Source: Allacma fusca (Eukaryota > Arthropoda > Collembola > Symphypleona > Sminthuridae). Taken from it: 64,000 bases of DNA. Below, one piece after another: positions 51,201-61,420 of this stretch. Under the pieces are notes generated by a model, which made no database searches, had not been told where the DNA came from, and saw only the letters and a list, made by a program, of their open reading frames with translations. Positions within the stretch are counted from its first letter, which is position 1; each line of letters opens with the position of its first letter. The translations under genes were made by a program, and so were the position numbers. The stretch spans positions 8,680,001 through 8,744,000 of the forward strand of contig OX359249.1 of the NCBI GenBank assembly GCA_947179485.1. The letters run 5' to 3'.

Positions 51201-51354
51201 GGAGAAGGTGAAGATGAAGATACCTGTAACGAAGGAAAACTTAAATGTCCCGGGCCCCAGTGACCCGGGTCATCCGATTCTTGTTGGTGCGGACAAATTG
51301 GAAGAATTAGAGCAAGCTGAAACTCCTACTGATGTGGGCGACATTCACTTTTGA
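9997..51354 (+). CDS. CycD: G1/S-specific cyclin D, five coding exons (join 9997-10272, 10947-11159, 14171-14330, 38681-38814, 51181-51354)
   Basis: The exons join to 318 codons with no stop; all introns are GT..AG. D-type cyclins bind CDK4/6, and the complex phosphorylates Rb in the nucleus to release E2F and pass G1. Motifs in order: LTCDE at residues 3-7, the LxCxE Rb-binding motif; MRQSVATWM (82-90), the hydrophobic patch that docks substrates and CDK inhibitors; AINYVDRFLS (107-116) and LLGAACMLISSK (127-138), the core of the first cyclin fold; TQFKWDMFTIVPSDFVEH (171-188), the KW..TPxDFxEH equivalent; HPPSMIAAATIAAS (223-236), the second fold; and ETPTDVGDI (308-316), in which Thr309 corresponds to human cyclin D1 Thr286, whose phosphorylation drives export and degradation. 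Length is close to vertebrate D cyclins (about 290-295). The start ATG has A at -3 and G at +4. CDK-contact residues Lys138 and Glu166 match D1 Lys112 and Glu141. The loop after Lys138 is divergent. Confidence 0.96.
10273..10946 (+). other. Cyclin D intron 1 (674 bp)
   Basis: Donor GTGAGT at 10273; acceptor TTTTCCCGCAG ends at 10946. Phase 0. The sequence is TA-rich with no insertion I recognise. Read-through from exon 1 stays open for 20 codons, stopping at 10333-10335. An ATG at 10878 is in frame with exon 2 and would add 23 residues, but nothing supports its use. Confidence 0.93.
10947..11159 (+). CDS. CycD: Cyclin D exon 2 (residues 93-163)
   Basis: 213 bp, 71 codons. It begins VCEEEGVPESVF and carries most of the first cyclin fold. 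It ends at TTG before GTGAGT, phase 0. Human CCND1 exon 2 is 216 bp as I recall, so this exon is one codon shorter. The missing residue falls in the loop after Lys138, where the sequence is KWMGSVLST. Confidence 0.95.
11160..14170 (+). other. Cyclin D intron 2 (3,011 bp)
   Basis: Donor GTGAGT at 11160; acceptor AATTTTACAG ends at 14170. Phase 0. The exon 2 frame stays open 126 codons into the intron, to a TGA at 11538-11540. A 14-base C run lies at 11299-11312. The rest holds no gene I recognise. Confidence 0.92.
11299..11312. repeat. Poly(C) run, 14 bases
   Basis: A homopolymer C tract within the open read-through of exon 2. Its length is prone to sequencing error, which would shift that frame. 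Confidence 0.85.
14171..14330 (+). CDS. CycD: Cyclin D exon 3 (residues 164-216 plus 1 base)
   Basis: 160 bp, the same length I recall for human CCND1 exon 3, ending in phase 1 within the Asp217 codon. It codes EWEMMILTQFKWDMF, VPSDFVEHILYRLP and a segment ending FCAT, spanning the last helix of the first cyclin fold and the start of the second. Glu166 is the CDK-contact glutamate. The donor is GTGGGT. Confidence 0.94.
14936..14964. repeat. (GT)n microsatellite
   Basis: GT run interrupted once by an A, in the first kilobase of intron 3. Confidence 0.9.
16490..16520. repeat. (CT)n microsatellite, imperfect
   Basis: CT-rich tract with CACTCTCGC and CCC interruptions. Confidence 0.85.
16825..16850. 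repeat. (CT)n microsatellite
   Basis: Uninterrupted CT run, 26 bp, about 300 bp right of a shorter one. Confidence 0.92.
17205..17228. repeat. (AG)n microsatellite
   Basis: Uninterrupted AG run. Together with the CT run at 17355 it makes a potential inverted pair about 130 bp apart. Confidence 0.92.
17355..17377. repeat. (CT)n microsatellite
   Basis: Uninterrupted TC run, opposite in polarity to the AG run at 17205-17228. Confidence 0.92.
19538..19573. repeat. (AGT)n/(AGC) trinucleotide repeat
   Basis: About 12 trinucleotide units, mostly AGT with two AGC variants near the right end. Confidence 0.9.
22823..22884. repeat. Compound (GT)n microsatellite
   Basis: A GT-rich tract with several interruptions and a pure core of about 23 bp at 22862-22884. 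Confidence 0.88.
23120..23158. repeat. (GA)n microsatellite
   Basis: GA run with one GACAG interruption. Confidence 0.92.
24726..24746. repeat. (CA)n microsatellite
   Basis: Uninterrupted CA run, 21 bp. Confidence 0.9.
25967..26013. repeat. (GATGCT)n to (GAT)n compound repeat
   Basis: Three GATGCT units grade into nine or so GAT units. It creates artefact Asp-rich (+) and His-rich (-) frames, neither with other protein-like features. Confidence 0.9.
30061..30082. repeat. (GA)n microsatellite
   Basis: Uninterrupted GA run followed by an A-rich stretch. Confidence 0.9.
30824..30866. repeat. (CT)n microsatellite, 43 bp
   Basis: Uninterrupted CT run, among the three longest pure tracts in the window. 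Confidence 0.95.
31632..31671. repeat. (AG)n microsatellite, imperfect
   Basis: AG run with ACAG and GGG interruptions. Confidence 0.9.
32640..32683. repeat. (CA)n microsatellite, imperfect
   Basis: CA run with TACA and AAACA interruptions, 44 bp in all. Confidence 0.92.
32991..33014. repeat. (AC)n microsatellite
   Basis: Uninterrupted AC run preceded by a short CT tract about 20 bp upstream. Confidence 0.9.
33694..33733. repeat. Inverted repeat (hairpin), 11-bp arms
   Basis: TTTTTTTGTAA at 33694-33704 is matched by TTACAAAAAAA at 33723-33733, separated by 18 bp of AT. The similarity continues imperfectly outwards (ACATA and AATGT). Confidence 0.6.
34173..34213. repeat. (CT)n microsatellite
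   Basis: CT run of about 36 bp ending in CCCTCTCC. Confidence 0.93.
35158..35182. repeat. (AAT)4-T-(ATT)4 palindrome
   Basis: Four AAT units meet four ATT units head to head around a single T, giving a perfect 12-bp inverted repeat. Confidence 0.85.
35521..35554. repeat. (CT)n microsatellite
   Basis: CT run, 27 bp pure, then one CACT interruption. Confidence 0.93.
37521..37578. repeat. (GT)n microsatellite, 58 bp, longest in the window
   Basis: GT run with a single GAGT interruption at about 37535. It lies 1.1 kb upstream of cyclin D exon 4. A GT-rich tract this long can form left-handed DNA in general, but no effect here can be read from the sequence. Confidence 0.95.
38681..38814 (+). 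CDS. CycD: Cyclin D exon 4 (rest of Asp217 to residue 261)
   Basis: 134 bp, entering in phase 1 and leaving in phase 0 at ACG before GTAAGA. Codes HNFCVHPPSMIAAATIAAS, the helix equivalent to NPPSMVAAG of vertebrate D cyclins, then VRPEVLNDALHLLHEITKIET. It is about five codons shorter than I recall for human CCND1 exon 4 (149 bp); the gap falls in the loop after the PPSM helix. Confidence 0.93.
39679..39700. repeat. (GA)n microsatellite
   Basis: Uninterrupted GA run, 22 bp, about 0.9 kb into intron 4. Confidence 0.9.
42422..42454. repeat. (CT)n microsatellite
   Basis: Uninterrupted TC run, 33 bp. Confidence 0.93.
44170..44202. repeat. (ATGA)n tetranucleotide repeat, imperfect
   Basis: Two blocks of ATGA units separated by AAGAATAAAA; a related ATGAATGAATGA block lies at about 44018-44030. 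Confidence 0.8.
46031..46060. repeat. (CA)n microsatellite
   Basis: CA run with one AAACA interruption. Confidence 0.92.
46385..46421. repeat. (CA)n then (CCA)n compound repeat
   Basis: A CA run passes directly into about five CCA units. Confidence 0.9.
47001..47019. repeat. (TA)n microsatellite
   Basis: Uninterrupted TA run of 19 bp. Confidence 0.88.
48222..48252. repeat. (CT)n microsatellite
   Basis: Uninterrupted CT run; a second (22 bp) lies 190 bp to the right at 48443-48464. Confidence 0.93.
51181..51354 (+). CDS. CycD: Cyclin D exon 5 (residues 262-318 and stop)
   Basis: 57 codons plus TGA at 51352-51354. It begins DVLRGCMEKVKMKI, matching the helix that starts DCLRACQEQIEALL in human D1. 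A proline/glycine-rich linker follows, then an acidic LEELEQ stretch in place of the vertebrate poly-Glu run. It closes with ETPTDVGDIHF, whose Thr309-Pro310 is the phosphodegron. This near-identity at the extreme C-terminus is the strongest evidence that the last exon is correctly placed after a 12-kb intron. Confidence 0.94.
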   Translation, partial: DVLRGCMEKVKMKIPVTKENLNVPGPSDPGHPILVGADKLEELEQAETPTDVGDIHF

Positions 51355-51935
51355 ATTCTAATAATCACTTTTTCAAACTGTATGATTCTATCTATTTTAT
51401 CTTTTATTCTAATATATTTTCTTCTTAGTACAGTATGCTTATGCGTACTCATATAACCGGTAAAATACATATAATGACAAATTTAGAGAAAAAAATCCTG
51501 GTCAAATTTTATATTTAATGTGTACATGGGTTATCATGGATAGTAATTTGACAGGATTTTGAACATCTAGTGAAAGTACATTTGAGTACATTTGATTGAT
51601 TTTTTTAATTTTAAGATTTTTGAATAATTATTATTATCATTTTTACTTCTATGACGGTTCCATTCATATAATTACATACATATTTTAAAGGTAATTATAA
51701 TTGGATACTTATACAACATACATCCATAAAAGACATTATCTTGACTTCCTACATATACCCCGTGTACCTCAGAAAATTATTGTACCAATTGGATATCATA
51801 TATATTTAGTGTATGAGGTTGTCGAGAATCATAGTGTAAAAATGACTACTAATATAATTATTCATAGTAAAAATTGAGGTGTGTTGAAAGAATAGATATG
51901 TGGTATGTCACTGCCGACCATTCTTCTGGAAGGAG

Positions 51936-51941
51936 AATAAA
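51936..51941 (+). terminator. Candidate poly(A) signal AATAAA, 582 bases after the cyclin D stop
   Basis: First canonical hexamer noticed downstream of the stop. It is followed by an A run and a GC-rich patch (TCCGCGCGGA) rather than a clear GT-rich element, so support is weak. Confidence 0.25.
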
Positions 51942-53485
51942 AAAAAATAGTCCGCGCGGAGAGAGAAATAATTTTGAGAGGGAGAAGGAAGGAAAGCATA
52001 TAGTATAAATATGTGTACACATATAAATAAGCGTGTATATATATATATATATACGCATATACATGTAATTATATACCCCTCTATAATTATATTTATATGT
52101 GTGTATATCCCGTCATCTGATTTGTGATGATTGTAAAATGTAAATGAGCGGCGTCTAATATATCTAAATATATATACATATATATAATATATTTAGGTAC
52201 ACATAGATATATAAATATATGTTTTGTACAATGACAAGGCTATATAGAGAGGGAGAGTTTCAGGGTGGAAAGCAGTTTTGGCAACACACTCGCGAAAGGG
52301 GAAAGCAGACTTACGCTTGAGTTCTCGTATAAACTTGAATATTGTCTCCGATGTCCGTCATATAATATATATGGAATGATTATGATATGATTTTCCCATT
52401 TATTATCATGTACTGACGAGTATTGGAGTCGACGTTGAATTTATACCAAGGGCATCAAAAAACAACTAAATTTTTAAGGACAATATAAGATAAATACCTA
52501 AATAATTACTTGTTACACCCACGCAAAAACTTATTTATTAATATATAAATTATAAATAGTACATCCATAACTACATACCTATTTAAATCTACTACTGTAA
52601 AACGGTCGTTGAGAAATGAAGTCAGGGAGGAAAGGCCCGATGTACAGAATTGTAGGGATATACCTATGTATCTATATATATAGATATATATATATGTATG
52701 TGTATAGAGGAGGAAGGAAGATGATTTTTAAAGTTGAAAAAAAGGACAGAAAGAAATGCCTTTGTCTTAAAGTCATTACATCACCCGTACCAGAAGTCAG
52801 GATCACAAATGGTCGCTAAACTCCTTTTTTTTTCTCACAAGCCTTCCTTTACCTTGAATTATTTTAATAACAATTATTATTCCTGAAATGGTTCTGTTGT
52901 CAGAATTATTCAGCATGATTAACCACTACCTGTATCTACAATAGCTACTTTTTTTTACCGAGGATTCCTGAACCACAGTTTTGAAAATACCCTTTGTAAA
53001 TCTTGTTATTACTTTTTGAATTTTCTGAGGGTTGCTATTAGGACAGGAGGGGGGGGGGGGTGGGAGGGTGTGGATTTACCGTAAATATTATTTGAATATT
53101 GAAGTTTCTAATTCTTTTTTCACCCTCCCAAAAATACTTGCTAAACTTTCTTACAGTATCATGTATCTTCCTTGTATGTGTATCTTAAATAATAATAGTA
53201 ATAATAATAATTAACTAAATAGAGGAAGACTTTAGCGATCCTGTGAGGAGGAATGTCCTGTAGTATAGACACGGAGAAAATGCATGTGTCTTTAGTCATT
53301 TGAAGTCATTTTTTTTGTTTGGCGTTTTATTAAAATGCAAATATCTGTGAATCTATGTATGTATATGTATAGGAGAAAGGCAATTTGAGGCTGATTGGGA
53401 GTGGTTTGTTCAGCGTAGAGATTTTTTGTTGGTGTGGAGCCTTTGACAGTTCATAGGACTTATAGTTTACACATATGTAGCTCGT

Positions 53486-53504
53486 AATAATAATTATTAT
53501 TATT
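53486..53504. repeat. (AAT)3-T-(ATT)3 palindrome
   Basis: Same head-to-head arrangement as at 35158-35182, one unit shorter on each side; the ATT side runs on for one more unit. Confidence 0.8.
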
Positions 53505-53973
53505 ATTGAGAGTATTCTCTTTAAGAAAAAATAATCAACACTACATCCACAATTCTTACTGGACAGAAACAATCACGGACACGCACTTTTACTTGCATTG
53601 TTTACTTTTATAGTGACACAGAGATATAATATACAGAAGTTCAAGTTGACTTTGTAGTATTAGAGTACATACGATTACGCAGCCATGGTCATGCCTGGTT
53701 TTTTTTTTGTATTTTGACGTACATATCTAGGATGCACATATATACATGGGTCTAGTTATACTATACATTCTCAGAGACTCTAACCCTTTTGGTTATAAAA
53801 AGAAAAACAAAACAACAACACATCATTGGCCTGAACGGAAAGAGTTGTTATATTTTGTTTTGTTGACTCCGTTGTATCTGACAGGAGCGTATTCAAGAAG
53901 TGTGAGGTATGAAGGACAGCTTCTTTGAGGTACATAATAATTATGTATATGTATAAAGGGCTCACATTGTTTG

Positions 53974-54005
53974 GTGTGTGTGTGTGTGTGTGTATGTGTG
54001 TGTGT
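53974..54005. repeat. (GT)n microsatellite
   Basis: GT run with one TATG interruption. Confidence 0.92.
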
Positions 54006-57000
54006 CATCTAAATTACACTAATTATTACTGTATTACTACACTACTGGAGCATATATGCTCTTCCTTGTGCTCGTGTGACTTTGTTTAAAATCCTATATA
54101 CATACGTAGGTAGGAGTGGTTAATGACCAGGTTTTAATCTGAAGCTCGGCATATGTCTGGAATATTATTATAAGTATACATGACGACATATGTATTTTTA
54201 AACTGGCTTCCTTCAGTTTAATTTGCCCAGTGTTCCTCCTCTTCTTTTTCTTCTTCTTCCTTTGAGAGAATGAAATAAGAGTAGGACGACGACTTTCGGA
54301 AGAAGTAATAAGAATTATAAATTATTATTACAGAGAAATTCACTTGTGTCACTTGTCAAGTGGAAGGGACAGGAAGAAGGGTGAGATGTAGAAACAGCTA
54401 CTGCTTAGGGCATAGTACTATACATAATTACATATATCCAATTACAAGCCACTGACATATACATACACATACAGGCATGTCTATATTATTTACAATAAAA
54501 ATAATTCCCATACCGTTCAAATCCAGATGCCATTTTTATACAAATCCAAGTTACGTAATAATTATGTGTGTCTTGCAATAATTAGGGAGGGAATGGATGA
54601 TACATTACGGCGTATAGTATAAATGCACCGTAAATACGTAATGTATTTTTATCAATGAGCAAATAATATATATAATGACGAAGGAAGTTGCTACATAACC
54701 TATTCACTTACTTACTTTTTTTTTTTTTGATAATAACGAGTGCATACATTGCTATAAAATTGTATAACAATCACAGGATTAGAATCAGTTCATATGCCCA
54801 AACGTATAACAATTGATAGGTTAATTGAAAGTACATACACACATACATGCATCCAGCAAGTCAAAATAACTAGTAGATTTCTCTCTCCCCCCCCCCCTAG
54901 GAAATTACAAAATTACTAGGAAACATACATAATTACATACATATAAGTACTACATGAATAATTGCTTTCCATACACATTACGTATATACTCCCATATATA
55001 CACGAACGATAAAATAACAATATACAATTGCAAGGATTTAATGATTGAATTATGAAGAGTAGATACATATATAACTTCTATGTATGTCAAATTATATGTA
55101 ATTTTTTTTATCGTCATCCCCGGCTTGCACGATTTTTTTTTCGAATGTTAATCTGATAGGAATCCGTGGATATCTTCGTAATTACTTTTTTTCAATGATT
55201 TTATGTTAGAAAAAAACGTTGCAACAAATTTAATATTTGCCAATTTTTTTTTTTATGGGAAGTAATAATATCTATTATTATTTGCGTCGACAGGAAGTGC
55301 ATAAAGGAAAATCACCAGAGACAGGATGAATGAATGTAATAATAATTATTATATGTATACTTATCTATATACATATATATATATATAAAACAACAGGAGA
55401 AAATTGGCGGTATATTTTAAGTACGTACTTACATATGTACATGGAAGTTAGAGTTTGGAATCCCCAGACAAGTGGATTGGTTTCAAGGAATGGAATGAGA
55501 TTTTTGAATTGATAGTTACCAGTATTTAAAAAGAGGTTGGGGTTGTTTTAAAAAAAAATTTGAGACTTGAATAATGGAAATGATACTTGAAAGAAACTTA
55601 TATTCAATATAAAGAAATAATAGGAAAATCGGGTGTCAGGACTGCAAAGTAAAAGAAGGAACAAAGGCAGGACTTGCCGCGTGTTTTATTTTTCTTGTCG
55701 GACAAATGAAACCGCAATCTTATGTGTATGCTTCAAATATTAATAATAATAATAATGTTTTCCTTATTGACAAGTGCTCAGAACTGACTGTAGAAATTCA
55801 ATGGTTACTCTGATGACAAGTGTACAATACTAAAGTTTTATGGTTTATTGGATTCACGCCATTATTCATACAAGGAGATAAATATTTTAATGCGTCTAGT
55901 AAATTTTCAGGTGAATATTATGCAGAAATACAAGCACTGTCATCAGGGGTTAAAGAATATTTTTTACTCAATTTTAATTAAAGCACTTGAGTCATTCATT
56001 TTGATTTCTGAAATAGATAATTACATATGTATATTGTATATATAATACATGGCTGAGCTGAAGGTTTATTTTTCTTTTTGGAATTGATTAGTAGACGGGT
56101 ACTTATTCATTGGGAATTCAGTTTTAAAAAAATAATTAGCATTATTACCCTTTTTTGTGACATAGTTTTAGCATCCCCACTATTTTGCAAACTTGAAAGA
56201 CGTACACAATTATAGGAAGGTTTAAAATTACTAGTTATATTACGTATCTATGCTAGTGTCTACTCAAGAGAAAATCTCATTCCTTTCAGGACCGACTCAT
56301 TTCATAGTAGCTGGAAAGAGTACTTATTATTGCATTCCATTCGTTTTTTTTATTTCAAATGTGCACATTACCGTATCTATTAACGTAAAAGTCTCGGCTC
56401 AGCTCATCCCCACTGCCAAACATTTGAAGTTCAAAAAATGGATGAGTTGAAACGTTTTTGGGAAGATTTATTCATTAGGGTAAATTATGCTTAATTATTA
56501 TCAATTTTGTTTTTGAAGCCGTTCGCAGATTGAATTATGATACTTCCGATCCGTATACATACATAATCTACACATACATAGATACATAATTACATGAATG
56601 ATTTTACAAACTTTGATATTATTAGGGATGATTTTAGAGGTATTCTCTGTTTTGTTTTTAGAGCCCATATGCTCTCTATAATCCGTGTATACTCAGCAGG
56701 AGTGAGGAGTCGTACAGTAATAATATTTAGGACCTATTATGATTTGTCAAATGATCCGTTTATTTTGAATGCTCTCGTCCGAAATGCTGTCATTCATTAG
56801 GGAGGTATACATATCATTAATATTTAAATTCCCGCAGTAATTTGTATTTATACCGTATTTTATTCATAACTCTAATAATTATTGTAAGTGGTAGGAAGAA
56901 AAACAAAGGTAACTGAGTGTAGGTCCGTTTTAATCCATAGAAGAAGAAAAAAAAAGAATTTATTAGAATTATTAGTAATTACTACCTTATTATTACTAAT

Positions 57001-58250
57001 TATTTTATTATTATTATTATTATTGGAAGTGACAGAGAAACTTTTCAGTCAGATGAACAGAAATATATAAAGCTATTTTGTATAACAGCGCCCGTACTTT
57101 ACACAACTGTCAAATCTCATATAAATGTGTACATACATATCTACGACTATGTACATACATTTACACACAAAACATATACAAGATAGGAAGACACTGAGTC
57201 CGCTCTTAGTTTCATACCCCGAATCTACATCTCTCTTGAGGGATGTGTACATTGTAATTGTGACTATTATTACTATTATTATTATTATTATTCGCGGATT
57301 TTTGAGAACTCCCGTTACATAAGCCAAGTCGTCAAAATATATCCATACAATGTAATGATGATGATCGCCAATATTTTTAATCCATAGTTATTATTTCATT
57401 TTAGCCTTGACAGGTAAATACAAACAAAAAAGAAAGAAAGTACTGCAAATCGCAATAATTAACATTCATATACCATTATTGTTGCATACAGTGATACTAA
57501 GCTCAATTAAATTAATTTGTTTACAATATTATGACCAGAAGCAATGTGGTATACAGACGTATTGATCTACATGCCGATAAATAATATTACATTAATAATA
57601 ATAATTTACATTACATACAACTATAATACAGATAGGGAAGGGGGAAAAAACATATCAGCATTTTTTAAAAATAGTATATAATGACTACAGTAACATTTAA
57701 TTACTAGATCCTTAGACACAAAAATTACAATTAACTTGATGCAATGGGAAGTAAAACACTTAAAGGGGGGTCCAAAAGCTATGGTTTATACAGCATATAA
57801 CAAATTATATGATCAAATTCCACAAGGGGATACTTTGCATCTTTATTAATAATTTTTACTATTACTCTGAAGGTCTAGAACAGTATACAAAAAAGTGCAT
57901 ATTCAGACTTAATAAGTGAGAAATTTTTTTCCATATGGGAAAAAAATCTAAAGCGCAGCACAATCAGACGATGGTGTTTATTTTAAGCCAAAGTTCTTAC
58001 TAATATTATTATTATTAATTACTACTACTACTACACGATATACACGCACGCAATTTTTTTTTATTTGATAGTAATAATAATTATTAATATGAATTAAATT
58101 ACATTACAATAGCTACATATATCTCCACATCAGCCGTATAATTAGATACATGTGAATATAGGGAGTTACACAAGAAGTTCATATTATGTAAATCATTAGA
58201 TCCCACTATGATTTTTTTTTGTCTTTGTAAACTGAATTTAATAATATTGC

Positions 58251-58274
58251 GAGAGAGAGAGGGAGAGAGAGTGA
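58251..58274. repeat. (GA)n microsatellite, imperfect
   Basis: GA run with GGG and GTGAG interruptions, followed by a G-rich patch. Confidence 0.85.
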
Positions 58275-61200
58275 GGGGGGAAGGGGTACACATTTTTGAA
58301 GACTTGATAAATAATTAATTAAATGAGACTTGGATTTGTTCAAAAATTCATTTGATAGACAGGCCGTTTTCTATATATCGCACGTTTAGTACTTACTTAA
58401 GCTTCGAATTACGTCTCTCAAGGGCTCAGTCAAATTATGGAAGGGGGAGGAAAGGGACTCTGAAAAGATGCTGAAATATAATATTACCATTATCCAATTA
58501 TTATTTATATTATTTACTAGGAAGTTCCGTCTATAGAATGCCGCTATATAAAAGAAAAAGACGAAAGAATATTATTTAAAACTAATAATAATTATTACTG
58601 ATACGTGTTCCTCAATCAAAGACGAATAATAAATAGTTTTTTAAAAATATATTTTACAAAATACCACACCCCTACACTATACTACTGCTGAACCTTATAA
58701 TAGTGGAAATTGCTGAAATACGAAAATAGCTACAAAATGTGTACAGTGATTTTCAGTAGATAGTCATTCTGGTATATTTTTTTCCTGATATCGTTGGAAT
58801 GACTACACCCAGTTATGAATCCAGATTATTATTACCTATTATATATAATATGAGTGGAATTTTGTGGAACAGATAATATGCAGAATTCCCTTTGAAAGAT
58901 AAACAGTAAAATACTATTCAATAGAAGTGGATGCTTGTGAAGCGCAGTGTGAATCATAATTAGAACCCAGATTTTCATCCAGAAGAATCATTAGCAGTAA
59001 TTAGTAAGAGGTAATCATACAGAATATACCGTCTGCATTTAATAGTACTATCCAAGTGGCTCAACCTATATAAGATTAAGTCCAGGCAGTCCTTTTGATG
59101 GGAAGAATATGGGGTAAATATTTAATTATATTTACAAGTGAAGAAGGGTATGAAACATAAATGACATATGGATTATATATGTATGTATATTGAGGGATGC
59201 GGATGGAAGTTTAAGGAAGTTTGGGATGAATGTCAAATGGTTAGTTTTTTTTTGTCGTGTCGAGAGGAATGCCTTCCTTTATTTACAATTTAACAGTTAA
59301 GAAAAAATGATGGGGAAGTTTTTAAATTTTTATTTTTTGAAATACCGCATGTAGTGAAAGGAACACACTCACAGTTATACTTACACGAAAGCTCTTCCTT
59401 TTTTTTAAATTATTTACCAATGCATGTACATACATATATAATTAAAAGTATTGACTTTTATAAATAATTAATTGTACTTACACACATCCGATTTTTCAAA
59501 TCTCCTTTTTGTTATAAGAATCGCTCCTTCTCTCATTCACCGACACAGACGTTACTCTTTAAATAATGCTGGAAAAAATAATAGTGCTCATATCCCGTAC
59601 GAAATATAAATATAGTTGATAGTAGATATAATAATTAATAATTACTAAAAGTTGGAATACTTTCTAGTAATCCGTCAATCGAAAACGAGGCGCATTTACA
59701 AAAAAAAAATGTATGTCCCTCCGCATTTAATTACTAATGTTGAGGATGAAGGTAATTACACATTATTATTATATTGTCACTGGGAAACATTGTAGGAAAT
59801 TACGACTGACTTTTACGATTGAAAATATATGTTGCTTTAGATTGTAAGGAATATCTATTATTAAATTTGTTTGTTTTTCCCCCTGTTTTTTTTTTTTTTT
59901 GTGAGAGAGAGAGAGAGGGGAAGAGACCTTCGTGAGCACTGGACCAAGTATTTTGTTTTTGTGTGTATGGGGGGGGGATATACTAGACATATGTAGCTTG
60001 TTTCATATGAGTCAGAGTTAAAAGAAGAATATTGACAATCATTATTTTGTTCAAATATTTGGGATTTTTTTTTGTTTGTGTAGCTTTATGCCCAACATTT
60101 ATTTTTACTGTAAGGATTAATAATATGGTGACGGTCGGACTTTGGTTTCGGATATTTTTAATGTGAATTATCCATGGATACAATAGGAATCTTATCCTTT
60201 TTGACCTGTAAATGGTTTAGTATGGGATTTTGGAGGATTGAACAATTTAAGGGTACTTACTTTCACTATTTGCACTTTGTAAGGGGAAGACATGTTTTTT
60301 TTTATTACATTATTTATACTTGACGCAATTTTTTCTTTTCTTATAATTTTTTTTTTTTGGTGTGTGCAGTGTAGTAATTTTTATGTGTGTCTTATTATAC
60401 ATATATAGTGGTTAAATAGATCTGGGGTTACAGTGTCTCCGTTAGTATGTTTCGTATACTATTTACTGTGTACACACACACACTTGCTCCGTAATTATTA
60501 TGAATACACTGACCTGTAGACAACGTTTGTCAAGGACGCTACATTTACTATACATATAATTATCTATATACTGTCACATCTCTAGTAATAGTGTACTAAT
60601 TACCTTGTTAAGGATATGGGGAATTCTGTTGTTAAGAATGTTCGTTAATTTCTATATGATGTGAAATTCAATTTTGATGAGACGAAAATACTAGTAATTA
60701 CTCCTTCTTTCGTTTGTGATTTGTAATTTTAGGGACTATATGGTAAAAGAAATTATAATAATTAAATATATAACTCATGTGAGAAGATTCAGTGCAGTGG
60801 GAGGAGAAATCAATAATAATATTAATTATTATTATTATTTGTATAAAAAAAATTAACAAAAAAGAAGTTTATGGATTTAGTGAATTAAAAAACTGGCAGA
60901 GTTGTCAACTGTGATTTTACATCTCTATAATAAATATTTAAGGTGTTATAATATGGAGATAGGATGTTGTGTGCTTACGCTGGATTTGAATGTGTGTTAT
61001 AATGTCAAGGGGGAGGGGGGAACCACACGGTAGTTTAATTGATACTAAGCTGACTAAGAGACCCATCATTGTATTTGTGTGGTAAAGTAAAATCTGTTGT
61101 TGTCGGATGAAGAGATTCGGATGTATGTGTAAAAAAAAATGCTACCTCTGCAAATCCTGATTTGTATGTAGTTTACATAAGAGGATGAGACTGGACGCAG

Positions 61201-61414
61201 TGTGAATGCTATAATTTAAAAAAAAAAACAAAACAAAAAGAAAATACATTGTGACACGCAAAGGTTCTGTAAATTTTACAATAATTTAAAGTAAGATCCT
61301 TTATTTTAAGGAACCAAGGGGTAAATAACAGTTATGCTATAACTAACAAGTATTAAAGCATACGTGTAGGAACTTCAATTTGATGAGGTTTTATTTTTAA
61401 TGTTTTAAAGTGCA

Positions 61415-61420
61415 AATAAA
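61415..61420 (+). terminator. Candidate distal poly(A) signal AATAAA
   Basis: The hexamer is followed within 20 bases by a GT/G-rich stretch (GGTGCGTGGAGG), a better downstream context than the proximal hexamer. It would imply a 3' UTR of about 10 kb for cyclin D, or belong to an unannotated transcript. Confidence 0.15.

Noticed and set aside
52036-52220. TA-rich stretch with ATATAT runs as a possible origin or matrix attachment site
   Set aside because: Such AT-rich runs occur throughout the window, so nothing singles this one out.
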